From Gnetum montanum (lineage: Eukaryota; Streptophyta; Gnetopsida; Gnetales; Gnetaceae), in the NCBI GenBank assembly GCA_015680685.1, contig MNCI01011336.1, forward strand, positions 187,877-251,876: a DNA stretch of 64,000 bases, in the 5' to 3' direction. Below the pieces are notes generated by a model. The model ran no database searches. It had not been told where the DNA came from and worked only from the letters and a program-made list of their open reading frames with translations. How positions within the stretch are numbered: position 1 is the first letter of the stretch; the number at the start of each line of letters is the position of its first letter. Made by a program: the position numbers and the translations under genes. Below, piece by piece: positions 32,401 to 45,419 of this stretch.

Positions 32401-33490
32401 TGGATTCATGATGCAAGGAAGTGAAGATAAGGTGTATAGATTGAAGAAAGCATTGTATGATCTCAAACAAGTGCCACAAGCATGGATCAGGTGCATTGAC
32501 TCTTTCTTCCATAAGGTTAGTTTCCAAAAGTGCCCATATGAACATGCTTTATATGTGAAGACTAATGATTTTGATGATAAATTATTGTTATGTCTTTATG
32601 TTGATGATATAATATTCATAGAAAATAATCTCAAAATGATTAAATATTTCAAGAAGTCCATGATGCATGAGTTCAAAATGATAGATCTTGCCCTCATGTC
32701 ATATTTCCTTGGCATTGAAGTAGTTCAAAGAGAAGATGGGATTTTTATCTATCAAAAGTGGTATGCTATTGAACTCTTGAATAAGTTTCATATGTAAGAT
32801 TGTAATACTATGAGAACTCCCATGGAGGTTGGCACAAATTTATCAAAGAATGGAAAAGGGACGCTTGTTGATTCAACTTATTTCAAGAAAATTGTTGGGA
32901 GTTTGAGATACCTTACATGCACAAGATTAGACATCTCTTATGGTGTTGTTTTGATTAGTAGATTTTTGTAATCTCCTTGTCAACCTCATATGCAGGTGGC
33001 CAAAAGAATCTTGCGGTACCTAAAGGACACCTATGATCATGGTTTATTCTATTCCTCATTTAATAATTATGCTCTTATAGGATATTTCAATAGTGATTGG
33101 GATGGAGATTTAGATAACCAGAAAATAATTTCTAGTTATTGTTTTAATTTTGGTGCTACAGCTTGTTCATGATCATCAGAAAAGCAACCCATATTTGCAC
33201 TTTCAACTTGTGAGGTAGAATATGTTGTTGTAGTTTCAAGTGCATGTCAAGCAATATGGTTGGGCAATGTGATCAGCCATATTCATGATCTAGTCAAGAG
33301 GCCAATGAAGATCTTTGTTGATGATATTTCTACAATTGACTGGTCAAAGAATCCTGTCATACATGGAAGAAGTAAACACATTGACATACGCTATCATTTT
33401 CTAAGAGATCAAGTTGGAAATAATGTAACTAAGTTGGTGTATTATAAGTCTGAAGACAAAGTGGCAGACATTATCACCAAATTGTTGTAG
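29470..33490 (+). pseudogene. Copia gag-pol polyprotein, degraded
   Basis: Gag begins MNSSIQVLVFVLDGKNYNWW. A 38-base piece of this part is duplicated (29511-29548 and 29581-29618). CCHC knuckle CYSCHRHGHYSNEC near 30353-30394. Pre-integrase HLCFGHLN; the following C-x2-C has its first Cys as Tyr (YEAC). Integrase catalytic Asp codons read Asn (HSNVCGP, TNGGGEY), Glu remains (AEKKN). RT: DVKWVFKKKVKSNGEVEIHKAR, MDVKSAFLNG and YVDD near 32600. RNase H: SDWDGDL, ALSTCEVEYVVV, ISTIDWSKNPVIHGRSKHID. Multiple stops and frameshifts. Ends at TAG about 33488. Confidence 0.85.
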
Positions 33491-33560
33491 TATGATACCT
33501 TTTGCCAAATTAAAGTGTATACTTGGAATGATGATTTCTCCAAATTAGGATTAAGGGGGG

Positions 33561-33905
33561 ATGTTAGTTATTAATATTTCTTCTGTTACAAGAATCAATT
33601 TAAGTTATGGTTGAGTTTATTAGTAATTATAACCTCTAAGTTTAGTTAGAAAAGAATGGGAGTTAATCCTATTTTTATTACAAGAATCAGTTTAAGTTTA
33701 ATGGGTTATCATGATGTAATTCTAAACTCTAGGTTCAGTTAGAAAAAGAATGGAAGTTTGGTGGATTTAGCCTATTATAAATAGGCCATTTGATAGTAGC
33801 TTTGATGTACCACATCGAAATAAAATATTTTTGTTTCTCCTCATATCTACTTTGTTCTTGCACTTGTTATTTTTTTCTGTGTTAATTCTTATCAATTCTA
33901 TGCAT
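33561..33905 (+). repeat. 3' LTR of the copia element
   Basis: Follows a TTAAGGGGGGA polypurine tract and starts TGTTAGTTATTAATATTTC. TATA: CTATTATAAATAGG at about 33772-33785. An imperfect internal duplication of about 100 bases (from 33576 and from 33677) shares ACAAGAATCA(A/G)TTTAAGTT and TTCAGTTAGAAAA. The right end is uncertain, near TTCTATGCA at 33904. Confidence 0.7.
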
Positions 33906-33960
33906 AGTTAGTAACTAAAGAAAAGGACTGAAAATATACAAAATAAAGGTGATCACAAAA

Positions 33961-34100
33961 ATGTTAAGATCTTATGTAAGATTTCAACACCACTATGCCC
34001 TGATACAACAAAATCAAATTCTATATATCTTCTTTACCCAATCAAGGAAAGGACCTTACTAAGAAAGATACATACTTTTAACTAGATGTTAGTCCTTGAT
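33961..34100 (+). repeat. Direct repeat copy 1 (about 140 bp)
   Basis: Begins ATGTTAAGATCTTATGTAAG and includes AAATCAAATTCTATATATCTT. It is about 80 percent alike to 35432-35572. The 34101-35431 stretch between is purine-rich and AT-rich without a coding frame. A related segment, GTAACTAAAAGAAGTAACTA, at 34270 resembles 33910. The pair could be the ends of a small non-autonomous element. Confidence 0.6.
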
Positions 34101-35431
34101 TGGAAACTTAAATATTTTATATATCTTTCTTCCTTCCTAGAATTTTTGTTATTCTCTAAAACTAAATATGTAACCCTCTTTCCCTACCCAAGACAATTAA
34201 GTTTGGTGTTTTCTATTCGTACATATGAAAATGATTAGCATTGCACATACTAGGAATACTCTATGTGTAGTTGGTAACTAAAAGAAGTAACTAAAAATAT
34301 GAAAAAATAAACATAATCATGTTAGAATATACTCTCAAGGTACAAGAATTAATTTCTTAACTTAATTTATCTATAGTTATGAACAATCATAATGGTTTAG
34401 TAAAGAGTCATAGCTCCTGATGAAGGATAAAAGAACATAAGTTCTCAACTCCTAACATATGGAACAATAATAGAAACAATAATAAAGAAGATATGAATAT
34501 GGAAAATGATGAAGAATGAAGAAAGGTGTGAAAGATACTAAGTAAAATAAAGAAGTAGCATGGAACAACAACCACAATAATGTTTATAAGTTAGAAGAGT
34601 TTACAAACTATAATGATTCATAATATTACAAAAGTAAAATGTATTACACTAAAGGAATGAGTAGGAGCTTGCATCAATGCTAGAAGATGTTGTAAAGCAC
34701 AAGAGTTGTAATAAGAATCAGAAACTAAAAGGTTAATATGTTACTCATAAACAAAAGAAGTGAAGAAGAATTTAATTTCCTAAATAGAAAGAGAAGACCT
34801 AAGGTAAGCCATTTGTAATCTAGTCTAGTTTCTTAAGAATAAAGAGAAGACCATCTAGAAGGTTACAATGAAATAAAGGAAATGACTAAGAAGGAGGACA
34901 TACTATGAATGAGATAATATTTTATAATAGATCAAGTTGTGCATCATTGAAGGAGTGCATAAGAGCCTATTCCATTTTAAACTGACTAACTTGGAAATTT
35001 CTTAAAAGAACTAACATAAGTAATAGGCAAAGGTAGGCATCATAAGAATATAGATAAGAAGAATATACTATAATAGAAGAGATTTCTAATGAGTTAGTCA
35101 AATCTAAGAATGATTGTAGAATACAAAATAATGTAAGGAAGAAGTTAAGTTGAAGAAGACTTAACAAAGTGAAGTGTGAGACTATGATAAGTCCATTTAA
35201 GAGAGTTTGTGATACAATATAAGTTCCAAAAAACAACAAGAAGGAAGATATTTGTAACACATTGTAAGTTACGAATGAATGTTATGGATTATGAATTGAA
35301 TTATTATTAGTTAAGAAAAGTGCATCTCCCTATAAAAGATCTTGAGGCACCAACATTGTATTATAAAAACAATGAAATGTTAACATATACAGACATACAT
35401 ACATACATATATAATCTAACAAATCATAATA

Positions 35432-35572
35432 ATGTTAAGATATTATGTAAGAATTTAATACCATTGCACCCAAATACAATAAAATCAAATTCTATATATC
35501 TTTTTTACATAACCAAGGAAAGGATGTTGCTAAAAAAGATACATACTTTCAATTAGATGTTAGTCCTACTTG
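35432..35572 (+). repeat. Direct repeat copy 2 (about 140 bp)
   Basis: Matches 33961-34100 in the same orientation, ending AGATGTTAGTCCT in both. A CATA microsatellite (ACATACATACATACATATAT) precedes it at about 35390-35412. Confidence 0.6.
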
Positions 35573-36702
35573 ATGGAAATTAATTATGTATAGAAGGTTG
35601 TTTATTACAATCTTTCAAAGTCATGTTACTATTAGTATTGAGAGGGTCATATGTTTGATTTATGTCTTTTTATGCTACAAGTAAAGGTTATGCATGCATG
35701 CCAACACCAAGCTATTAGAAATACTACTAAGGTTTTTTCTACAAATGATGTAGATCCTGGTAAGATTTTTTGTTTACAAATGTTACAGATCCTACAAAAA
35801 TTTCTTTTGTGAATGTTTTAATAGTTAGCCCACCCTTTTATTTTACTATTGTTAAAAAAAATGTATCTTTAAGAAAGGTCTCAATCAAATCAATTTCAAA
35901 GAAATATTTAATGATTAATGAGAAAAAAATATTCTTTTAATATCTCACAAAAACATATTCTTGATTCAAATGGTTTCTAAATTTTTCTTCAATAAAAAAT
36001 GTTAAGTCTAGTGCCACAACCAACAGTGCCAAGGTAGTTGCTATCATAGCCACAAGAGAGAAGTGATACAAGGGCACTAAATATACAGAAAGAGGATCAT
36101 ATCAATGATGCTAAACAAAAATTAAGCAAACATCCTTTCTTTAGGACAAGTCCAAAAAGAGCTGGTAGAGTTAGGACTTCACTAAATCATGGTCTTGTTA
36201 CCAACATCTCCCATGCTATTACACAAGGCCATGACTTATTAGTTACACCATTAGAGTTTGTCATTTTCATGCAAAAAAAATCCATATTAGTCTAAGGAAT
36301 TCTCCTAAAAAAATTTAACATTTTCTAATCCTAAAACAATTAAGATATTTAGGAATAGGGAAAGGATATCTAGATAACCATGAGTATGTAGCATGGGCTA
36401 CCTCGATTTTATCTTCTTTCAAAAAGTAGTTTCGGTAGTGCATTCTCTGAATATTGATTATGCAAAATGTATGATTTACTATGAATTAAGATGCATACAA
36501 TCAAATTACATAATGTGTCAACTGTGAAGAACTCCATGAGTAACTAACTATATAATATATAGTAACATGTTGTGACATTACAAAAGCATCACTTATATTA
36601 AGAGAAAAATGGAATATTGAATGAATTATTTAATAAATAAAAAAATAAAAAAAATATTTAAAATAAGTGAATAAGAATTAAGCTCATAATGCCTTGAAGG
36701 CA
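35573..36702. other. AT-rich stretch without recognised content
   Basis: I see no open frame with family likeness, no LTR ends and no clear repeats. A segment at 36070-36290 looks less biased and may be an old element remnant. Confidence 0.4.
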
Positions 36703-37730
36703 TCAGATGTTATGAGGATAACATGGGTTGGCAGCAAGTGTTTCACCAAACATTACGTGGGCAATGCATGTAACCGATGGTGTTAGGGTGGTGGTGCTCA
36801 TGCAACAATTACACATTGGTGGAGGACATGTTGGTGGGTCTAACCATTGACAATGATGGCCATAACCAATGTGGAAATTGGTTATGGACACTTCATGGCA
36901 AGTGGTGGAGGTTGAACACTCAGACCAGTGGGGCCTCCAATAGGCATTGGGAGGTGGTGGGAAATCTCTCTCTCTCTCTCTCCCCTTGACAATATGGAGA
37001 AGGCCTCTCAACTAGTAGCAACGAGAATAGAGGTCCCTATGATGGGAAAACATTAAAGCAACAAGGTTAGCAAGGAAGCATGGCATGCATGCAACAATGA
37101 TGGCGCAAGATGACTCTGGATAGTTATAGGTAGCACGATAGTGCATGATCCCTCCCTCTTATGATCCATCCCTCTTTGGATCACTAGGCTTCCCTCTCTC
37201 TCGATAGACGTAGTAGAGCATGTGGTAGGTAGAATAGTAGATGGCCTCTCTCTCTCCTCCATTCATAGGGACATTAGAGCTTTAGGCAAGTGTGACGATA
37301 GTGGTAGGTGGGGTGAGGTAGTACACATAGCAATTAGTAGGGATGGTGGAGTGCAGCAGAACAATAGTGGTAGCTCTAAACTATGCACTGCATGTGATAG
37401 CAATGCCTGCAGTGGTAGATAGTGTGCATATGGGAGGCCAATGCATCAGCAATGATAGATATGTGGCAGTGAACAATTAGCGATGGTGAAAGGTGAAGTA
37501 GATGATCAATGATGCATGGTAGTAGATGATGATGGTAGGTGATAGCACATCAACTGTTTAGCTAGTAGTGGCAGTAGCTGTGATAGAGAGGCAACACATT
37601 TCCATAGTAGGCTTGACCTCTCTCTCCCTCTGCTAGGCAGCATGTGGTAGGCACATGAACAACATGCGACAATTACGAATGGTGGTGGTTGATGATGGGA
37701 TAGATGTCTCTCTCCCTCTCCCAATGGCTA
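36703..37730. repeat. Degenerate long-period repeats with TC tracts
   Basis: Blocks with CTCTCTCTC tracts (about 36966, 37191, 37245, 37617, 37709), each near words such as GTGGTAGG and ATGTGGTAGGTA. The GTG/ATG-rich composition gives chance frames on both strands that are not genes. Confidence 0.5.
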
Positions 37731-38129
37731 TGAGTAGTGTTAGTTGTAGTAGCATTTGTGACAATGAGATAGCATGTTTCGATGAAGGTCAGGGCTTTTC
37801 TATCCAATAGTGAGCACCATTGGCAACAACAGACTACTAAGAACAACAGACCAAGGAAAAATTTAAATTTATTAGTTACTATATTTTCATTGTCTTGAAA
37901 TTCAAGATAGTTATTCAATTTAAATTCTCCCAAATTTCTTGTTTGATTTACTATTTTTGAATGTCAGATAGCCCTCTCTAGTTGAGACTATTCCTAGGTT
38001 TCCATACCCATATGGGGGGCACCCTATGCAATAGTCTTACTAAATGAATTTTTTCCAAGTATTGGTGCATCCAAAATTTATGCATCAATAGGTCCTTATA
38101 TGACATATTCTCCTATGAACACTATGCTT

Positions 38130-38670
38130 CCATAACAACTAAGTCAGAAGCTTGTGACTATCATGCTAACTAAAATAGTATTAGATTAGATAAAGACAAG
38201 AGTTCTTCCTAAGAAAAGAATTAACCCAGGAATTCCTTTGATTTATCTACAAATTGCTAAAAATTCACCATGCAAGGCTCTAGTCAACTTAGGTTCTAGA
38301 GTAAATTTGATCTCTCAAAAAACATATAAGGCATGAAACCTACTATCCTTAAAGAAGTGCAACATAAGGTTAAAGCTAGAAAATCAATCTGTCACCATTT
38401 CTTTGGGATAGATAGAAGATGTGATGAACACTATTAATGGGTGATCTTATCTAGTATACTTCTTAGCGATTGATGTAAAGAATGATAATAAGGAATCTTC
38501 TATCATTATGGGAAGAGCATGGTTTAGCACAATAAATGCTAAGTTAGGAATGAGAGAATTATTTGTGGAAATTTCTAAGGAAAATGAGCACAAAGCCATA
38601 CATATGAAAATAATTCCATGCATTACTAATGATAAAGAAGGGTGTAGCTATGGGCTAAAATTGTAGAATG
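38130..38670 (+). pseudogene. AthB retropepsin region
   Basis: CKALVNLGSRVNLIS stands for the C.A(L/I)(I/V)D(L/S)G.S.N active site with Asp changed to Asn. Further on come LKLENQSVTISLG, DVMNTING, YLVYFLAIDV and SSIIMGRAWFSTINAKLG, which closely match AthE 57303-57515 (IIMGRTWLSTINVRMG). Several stops. The following 38671-39160 continues as an open, Asn/Lys-rich frame (SEMKRSSSPMGYM) of unknown nature. Confidence 0.7.
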
Positions 38671-41389
38671 TCAACACTAGCCCACAACAGATGGGAGAGA
38701 CAAGTGTATGAACAAGAAGGAACAAAGGTCACTAAACCAAAAGATAGATAGTGGATAAAAACCAAGAACATGAAATTATTTAAAACATGCATGGAAACAT
38801 ATGAGCCAAGTATTAACTCCTACCCTAAGAAAATGACCCAAACTAAGAACTCACAAAAGGATAGCATGAATTGTAATCATACACCAACAAATAATGGAAA
38901 TGAAGACTTAAAATTTGAATTTAAGAATAAATAAGAAAATATAGATGGACCTTCTGAAATGAAAAGATCATCTAGTCCAATGGGATATATGTCCTCAAAA
39001 GATTGGAATTATATTTTCATCAAGATTACATGGGATAATAACCGAAAAACTAAATCACTAAGTATGATAAATGAGAAATCTAAAGTGTATGATCTAGGGG
39101 ATCTAGGGTCCATTTTCCAAACACTCACCCATGAGTTCAGTTGTAGGGGAGATTTCTTATCTTGACATAGGAATTGATAAGTATTTGTTAACTTTTTTTT
39201 TTCTAATTCTTTGGTTTATAAGTTTTGTTATACTTTTTATTTTTCTTAACAAATTTTCACATTCTTTGATATTTTTCCATTCTTTTATACTTTTTCATTT
39301 CTCAATCCTTTGATATTCTTTAATATTTTTCAAATAATCCTCCTATTTTACCATTTTTCTATGATTTTTATTACCAATTTTGTACTTATTTGTGTTAATT
39401 TCCCACTAAATGCATGTAATAAAGAAAGATGTGGTTCCAATAAGGTGAAGATTGCTTTACATTATTAGATTATGAAGGACTAACTACATATATAGTGAGA
39501 CCACATCATCCATCCACTCATTTACAATAATAAGAGGTTCTTACCATGGCCATAATGATATTCTTCTCATAATAAAACTAGAAATAAACTTGTGATCATT
39601 ATGCCTAGATAAAAGAGTGAAGAACCAAGTGGAAATGAAAAGGGTGTGACATCAAGGGGACTTGTGGATTATCTAGGTCTATTGTGATGAGTTCTATCCT
39701 ATTGTCAAGGATTTATTATTTTCTTGAGTTTTAATGAAAGATGGAAATAAGAGTACAATAAGTGCTTCCTTACCATGTCATTGGAAAGACATGTTACCCA
39801 TGCCTAAAGGTAGTCCTCTGGTAATGTCGACATAGTGAAAATAAAATAAAAGCACAAAATAAAATTTCTAGGGCTTCCATTAGAAAGACATGTTAACCAT
39901 GCCTAAAGGTAGGAGGCATCTCAGAAATCTAAAAAAAATTAAAATAAAAGTACGCTACTAATAAACTCCTTCCTTGAATAGCATGGCCAACTGGTAATAC
40001 TCCTTGCAATAGTGGTAGTCTTATGGTTGGGAGCTTTGGAATGAAAGAATGCAATGTCACTAGATAGTGGTTTGGATCTTGGACAAAAAGGCTAATGATT
40101 TCTTTAAACACATCTTGTACATAAATATTCATTATGCCTATAATAAGACACTTCACATCCTAATCTCTGGAATCCCCTCTAAATCCATCTCATATCATTG
40201 TTATATTTATTCATAATTCTATAGTTTTGTATAATATAATGTTGTTTTCCCATTTTAGTAGTACAAACATGTATGTTTTGAATAATAGGTATGTTTTACA
40301 TGTAACTCCTTGGATGCCTACAAACACTTCTAGGCATGGTTATACAAGGGCACTAAGGGCTAGAGCCTACTTTGGGAAGGATGCACTTGTATAACTATTG
40401 TGTCTTATACTTCTTAGTCAAATCCACATCATCTTGAGATTCTCAGAATACTTTGGAATTTAATGTTTATTGCCCTTAGGTTTAATAACCTATCTATACA
40501 TCCATAACTCTCCATCCATCTCATATCTGCTCAATAAACTTTTATTGCCCATGATTCCTTCCTTAAGACTTTTGAACTTTAAATATTTGAATCCAAAGCA
40601 TCATCTATGATGCATGATCCTTTAGATAGTCTCTATGTCTTCCAAATCATTAAATTGAGTCATTTTTTCTTTGGAAAATTTTCCAAAATTCAAAATTTCT
40701 GAAAGGTGACATCATAGCTACGATGTTGCATTACTTGCAATGTTGCATCTACAATGTTGCATCGCCTGTGATGTTGCATCTATGATGTTGTAAAGATAAA
40801 AATAGTATATATATGCATGAGAGTTAGAAAAATTTTCATTCCTTCATTTTGGAATAAGAGAAGTCTTTGTAATTTTTTCTTCGGGCTCTAGCAAACTAAG
40901 TTCCCAAAGCCATAACTTCTTCCCCATAACTTCGATTTGAGAAATTCTTGGCTCCTGTTGATCACGAAGCAATCAACTTAGTCATGGAGGGATTTATTAC
41001 ACATAAAATTAAAAATTTGAGCCAAAATTTTCTAATGCCCAGAGGACATTATAAAGGTAAGTATGAGGATACAATAAGAATATCCCACTTTATCAACCAA
41101 ATTAAAGTCAAAAGACTTAATTGATTCTCATAAACAATCATACCAACTATTTAAGAAAGTAATAAACAAGGAAATAATAATGGTAAAAGGTCATAATGCC
41201 TAAATATATAATAATGAGAGGTTTTTTTCTTTTGGAAATTTTTCTAAACTCTATAGTCATAATAAGGAACATAACTAATATCAAATAATAAGAGCTTAAT
41301 CTAACCAAGAGTATGAGAATGATTATGAACTATTAGGAACCAATTTAAACACTTTGGTAACTGTAAATGTTTGATGATTGTAGATGGTC
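38671..41389 (+). other. AthB spacer, pol absent
   Basis: Pyrimidine-rich at 39180-39370 as in AthA 23560-23720. A short segment is repeated: GGAAAGACATGTTACCCATG at 39780 and AGAAAGACATGTTAACCATG at 39880. Words similar to AthA 24740-24800 (TATACAAGGGCACTAAGGGC) occur at about 40340. A promoter-like region ends the spacer. Confidence 0.5.
40720..40815 (+). promoter_or_regulatory. Internal U3-like promoter before the AthB third ORF
   Basis: GATGTTGCAT-like words repeat five times (40719-40795) and are followed by AGTATATATATGCATGAGAG. The AthB LTR U3 (44400-44500) has similar words (ATTGCAACTACAATATCAT, CAACAATGTCAT) ahead of CTATAAATAC. AthA shows the same arrangement. Confidence 0.45.
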
Positions 41390-44175
41390 CCAAAGAGACC
41401 TGGAGCAGAAGGATGTTCACAACCAGAAAGTAAGAGACCAAGAGGCCATGGAAGAGGCCAAGAAGGAGAAATAACTCCTTAGGCAAAAGATATGAAGCAA
41501 GAGGCTCAATCATTTAGCATTCATCAGCAAATTCTTGCCTCTACCCAGTTTGCCCAACATGAAGTGCAGGCACCACCTCTACCTAAACAAGGACAATGCC
41601 TCATGCTATCTTTAGAATGCCTCTAGAACATATAGGAAGACTCTATCATATTGATAGTCATCATGAAACTAAAATTTGGCCTATTCATGGAGTTTGCACT
41701 AGACATTTTGAAAACTCAATTTCAAGCATCTCCCCTATGGCCTACATTGTTCAACAATGTCAAATGGTACTTAGGAGAAACTCTTCAATTTTGATGAAAT
41801 AAACAAGCTAATTCCATAATAAATATTCAAGGGGTCTTAATCCCATATTTAGTAGAGGTAATTACTAAGGCCCTTAATATTCCAAATGAAGGAGCCAATG
41901 TGGCATAGATTTCAACCAAGTTAGATACAAATGCAAAGAAGTTGTAATTACAAAGGGCCTATGAAAAAGAAGATAAAGATTATAATAAGATCCTAGCAAA
42001 AGAAAAGATCTTTCTTAAGATTGGGACATATCACTTTTTTTCAACGAAGAGGTTCAACAAAAGTTCAACATATGTAGCTTGAGGAAGTGTAATCTGGATG
42101 GGGAAGTTCAATGCCAACATCACCCATTTGCTCTTCTTGGAATATCAAAGGAAATTTGAGGAGAAGAAGGTGGGGAAGTCAACATTGCCATTCCCCTACC
42201 TAATAAGGAAGCTATGTAAACAAGCAAGAATTCTTGGTTACACTAATGATATTCCATGAAAAGCCCAGAATGCTTCATATGATGACATGTTCAAGTTGTT
42301 GCCACCTAAGAAGGAGCAAGTGCAAAACCTAGTAGGCATTGAGGGAGTTGTAGGTTCAACTCTTATTGGTAACATTCTAGTTACTAATTAGCAATAAAAA
42401 GAAAGACCCAAAAGCTAGACACCTATTGGAGATCAACAAGAGTATCAGGTTCCATCATCACTGCTATAGGATTGCAGACAATCAATGACCCATTTGCAAT
42501 AAATTGTAGATACCATCATCTAGGAAATAAGGAAACTGCCAATCTCTACAAAGTTAGAGAGGGCTTAGTTAGGCCCATATTTTCCACAAATCCAATAAGT
42601 GGGTAAGTATCGTTACATTTAGAAGGAGTGATAGAATAGGAACAACAAATCTTAGGGAATGTTGCATCATTCCAACTGATGCTTGAAACTAGAGAAGGTG
42701 CCACCATTGTGGTTATGTAGCATCAGGATGCAGCAGGAGTAGCTAAAGTCATTACCAACCATACTAAAGAATATTTTAATGTCATCATTGTGGCACCATC
42801 TAATCTTTTTGGAACAAGAGACATAGAAATGCTAGTTGGTACCTTCATGACTCCTATTGAGCATGAGGACATACTAGACACATTGCTGCAGACAAGGCAG
42901 GTCATGCAAATTTTTTTTGATATCCCTAGTTATATCACTATAGTGTAGTCTAACCTCATTGCCATAAAATGAAAGTTGATAATGGTTAAAACAAGGACAA
43001 AACATGTATAAAATGAAGTTCAGAGGCTACAAGCAAAACTAGTAGCTCTAAAAGTTGAAAGAAGAGACCCTGCACAATTGATAGTCCTAGACTAGCTTGA
43101 CCAATTTAGAACTGATCAAGTAAGGCAATTGATTACCCACAACATTCACATGTAGAAGGTGAAAGAAAAGATGGTGTGGAATGCTTTAGCTATAGAATCA
43201 TAAGCCTATGCACATGCCAAAGCCCTCATAGCATTGGAAGAGGAGAAAAAAAAGCTCACTATTGATAATACAAGGTTGACTAACATATAAAAGCAAAAGA
43301 ATGTTCTTGAGGAAAGAATCCATCAACTATGAGAACAACTCCTTAGAGTCAACTAGGAAATTAGTAAATCAGATAGAGAAAATAGTACCCTATCTGTGAA
43401 AGAAGTTTGCATAGTTTTTTAAAAGTCTACAATGGAAATAAGTGCATGGAAAAATGAAGTCAAAATACATGAAAATCTCAAGGAACACTTCAAAGACTAG
43501 GTGGGCATGTATAAGCCGATCAATGAAAAAGAAATCCAAATGGCAAAGGCCAAAGTCACTTCACTCTCTTCTCAGAATCCAAACTAACAACCCATCTTAA
43601 ATAGCCTCACTCATGTCCACCAAGTTGAAGTGATGAATAAGGACCTATAGATAGAGGATTTAATAGAGTTCATGGGATTAGCAAACATTTTGTATGCTAA
43701 TCTAGCCATGTTGATAGCAATTAGACCAAGAAATGAGCTTCAACAGAAGGTAGCAATTATGTACACATTGTACAAGAAGGAGTTTTCTAATCAAAACGAT
43801 GCCCTATAGAAACTACCTATTGCAAACTTTGAGCTCAAGATTTTCAAATCTAGCAATTAAGGGAAAAAGAATATAGCAGCGAATTTAGCATCTAGAATGA
43901 CTGACTATAAAGGACTCAGAAAGATAGACATAGATTTTGACGAGCAGAGGTGGTAGTTCATGGCATGGTATGTGAAGGCTAATCAAATGTTTCCACAACT
44001 ACCATGCCTGTATGATGTACCAACTCTATCCAAAATTGCTCAACAAGCATGGATGGTACATGATTTGAGGATAGAAGAAGAAAAACTTCAGGTGATCCTA
44101 AATTATTATCAATTTTAGAAGCTTGAAGATAAAGAGAAGAAGCTGATGGAAGAGCCTCCACCACCTAGAACATAA
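41390..44175 (+). pseudogene. AthB third ORF, coiled-coil-like
   Basis: ATG at about 41390 opens MVPKRPGAEGC; with frame changes the order is ASPLWPTLFNNVKWYLGET, LVEVITKALNIPNEGANVA, LPFPYLIRKLCKQARILGY, then a long charged helical part and LANILYANLAMLIAIRP. It ends PPPPRT and TAA at 44173-44175. The order and motifs equal those of AthA 25553-28293. Function unknown; stops are many. Confidence 0.7.
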
Positions 44176-44378
44176 ACTACATTGAGCTACTTCAGTCTTG
44201 TTTGTGTGTTGTCTTGTTTTGTTAAGTCACTGTGTCATTTTGTAAAAAACACCACTATGGAATTCTCATTCATCTAAATAATTAGTCATATCAAGTTAAG
44301 CCTACCTCATAGTTTTATAAGAGACTCTATCCTCAATTTTTAAACTTGAGGATGAGTTTCCAATTAATCATGGGGGTA

Positions 44379-45256
44379 AGATAAAGTCAAATTTTTAAGT
44401 AGTGTGATATTGCAACTACAATATCATAGCAACAATGTCATAACCCATGCTATGTCATCATTGATATAATATGTCAAGATTTTTGTAGCCCTATAAATAC
44501 TAGCAGTTGGATGCACATTCAATAACTTTTGATTCCACCCCTTCGCTAGACTCTTGTAGTTTGTTTTCATAGCTTTAGTGATATAGTGAATGCTCATAGT
44601 GTGGTGTTGAGCAGTTGTATGGAGTCTCTATTTACGTGAATTGTACTTGGGCATAATTCATGTCCAATAATAAAGATCAAGATTTATTTTCATCATTGTA
44701 GAATCAACTAGTTATTTTGTATTTACTTAGCATAATTTTCCTATTTTCTAAGTTTAATCATTTACATTTCCAAGTAATTTACTTTACTTGTTCATTAGTA
44801 AGGCAGAATGAGTATGAGTGGTTTCAAGAATTTATGTTTAATCATTTAGTAACCCAATAGTGGTTTCACTTAATTCAGTTAGTAGTGAACCCACTTGGTA
44901 ATCCTAGTAATGATTACATGAGCCTAAGGCATATATGATAAGCCAAGACTTAAAGCTCATCACTATAGACTAGAGTAGATTTACCTTACAATAAGCACTT
45001 ATCTTTAGATTGTTATTCTCAACCTTCATCATGTTCACAACTAGAAGTATTAAAGGCCTAACAAAATCAACTAATCATATACCTCACTAAGAGTTAAACC
45101 ATATACTCAGACTTCACTAACTCAAAGTGGGAAGATAATGATCTCAAACTTAACATTAATTAGTAGTATAATTACATTGTTAATCCATAGATTATGATCT
45201 AGTTGCATGTGAGTACTTGTGACTTGTACGGTAGAGTGTTGGATGCTTCATCACTC
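44379..45256 (+). repeat. 3' LTR of AthB
   Basis: A TGGGGGTA tract precedes AGATAAAGTC, where the first base of TG is mutated. TATA CTATAAATAC at 44491-44500. It ends near CTTCATCACTCA. The LTR is similar in length and in U5 words to AthA and AthD. 45257-45419 holds AT-rich sequence with no identified content. Confidence 0.7.
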
Positions 45257-45419
45257 ATTAGTATGGGATTATTGATTGATTGATGCTAATTGACTAACCT
45301 TGAGTGCTAAATTATATAGAATTAATAAAATTACAAAAATTGATGTCTTTGGTAACAAAATTAGACACCCTTATAAAAAGGAGAGTAGGAATCCTTTGGT
45401 TGCCAAATATGATGTGAAA

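Larger units (their letters stand above)
29443..33905 (+). mobile_element. Ty1-copia element lacking its 5' LTR
   Basis: Order: PBS (29447), gag with CCHC knuckle, integrase, RT, RNase H, polypurine tract and 3' LTR (33561 to about 33905). Integrase before RT is the copia order. No sequence like the 3' LTR precedes the PBS; the Athila LTR of AthA ends four bases upstream instead. Confidence 0.8.
37940..45256 (+). mobile_element. AthB: non-autonomous Athila-type element
   Basis: A protease region (38130-38670) is followed by a spacer with no RT, RNase H or integrase, then the third ORF (41390-44175) and a 3' LTR (44379-45256). The left boundary and the 5' LTR were not found. Relationship to AthA and AthE is shown by the protease, the third ORF and the LTR. 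Confidence 0.65.

Noticed and set aside
36777-36989. Frames in the TC/GTG-rich stretch 36703-37730
   Set aside because: Low-complexity composition opens frames on both strands; no recognisable protein.
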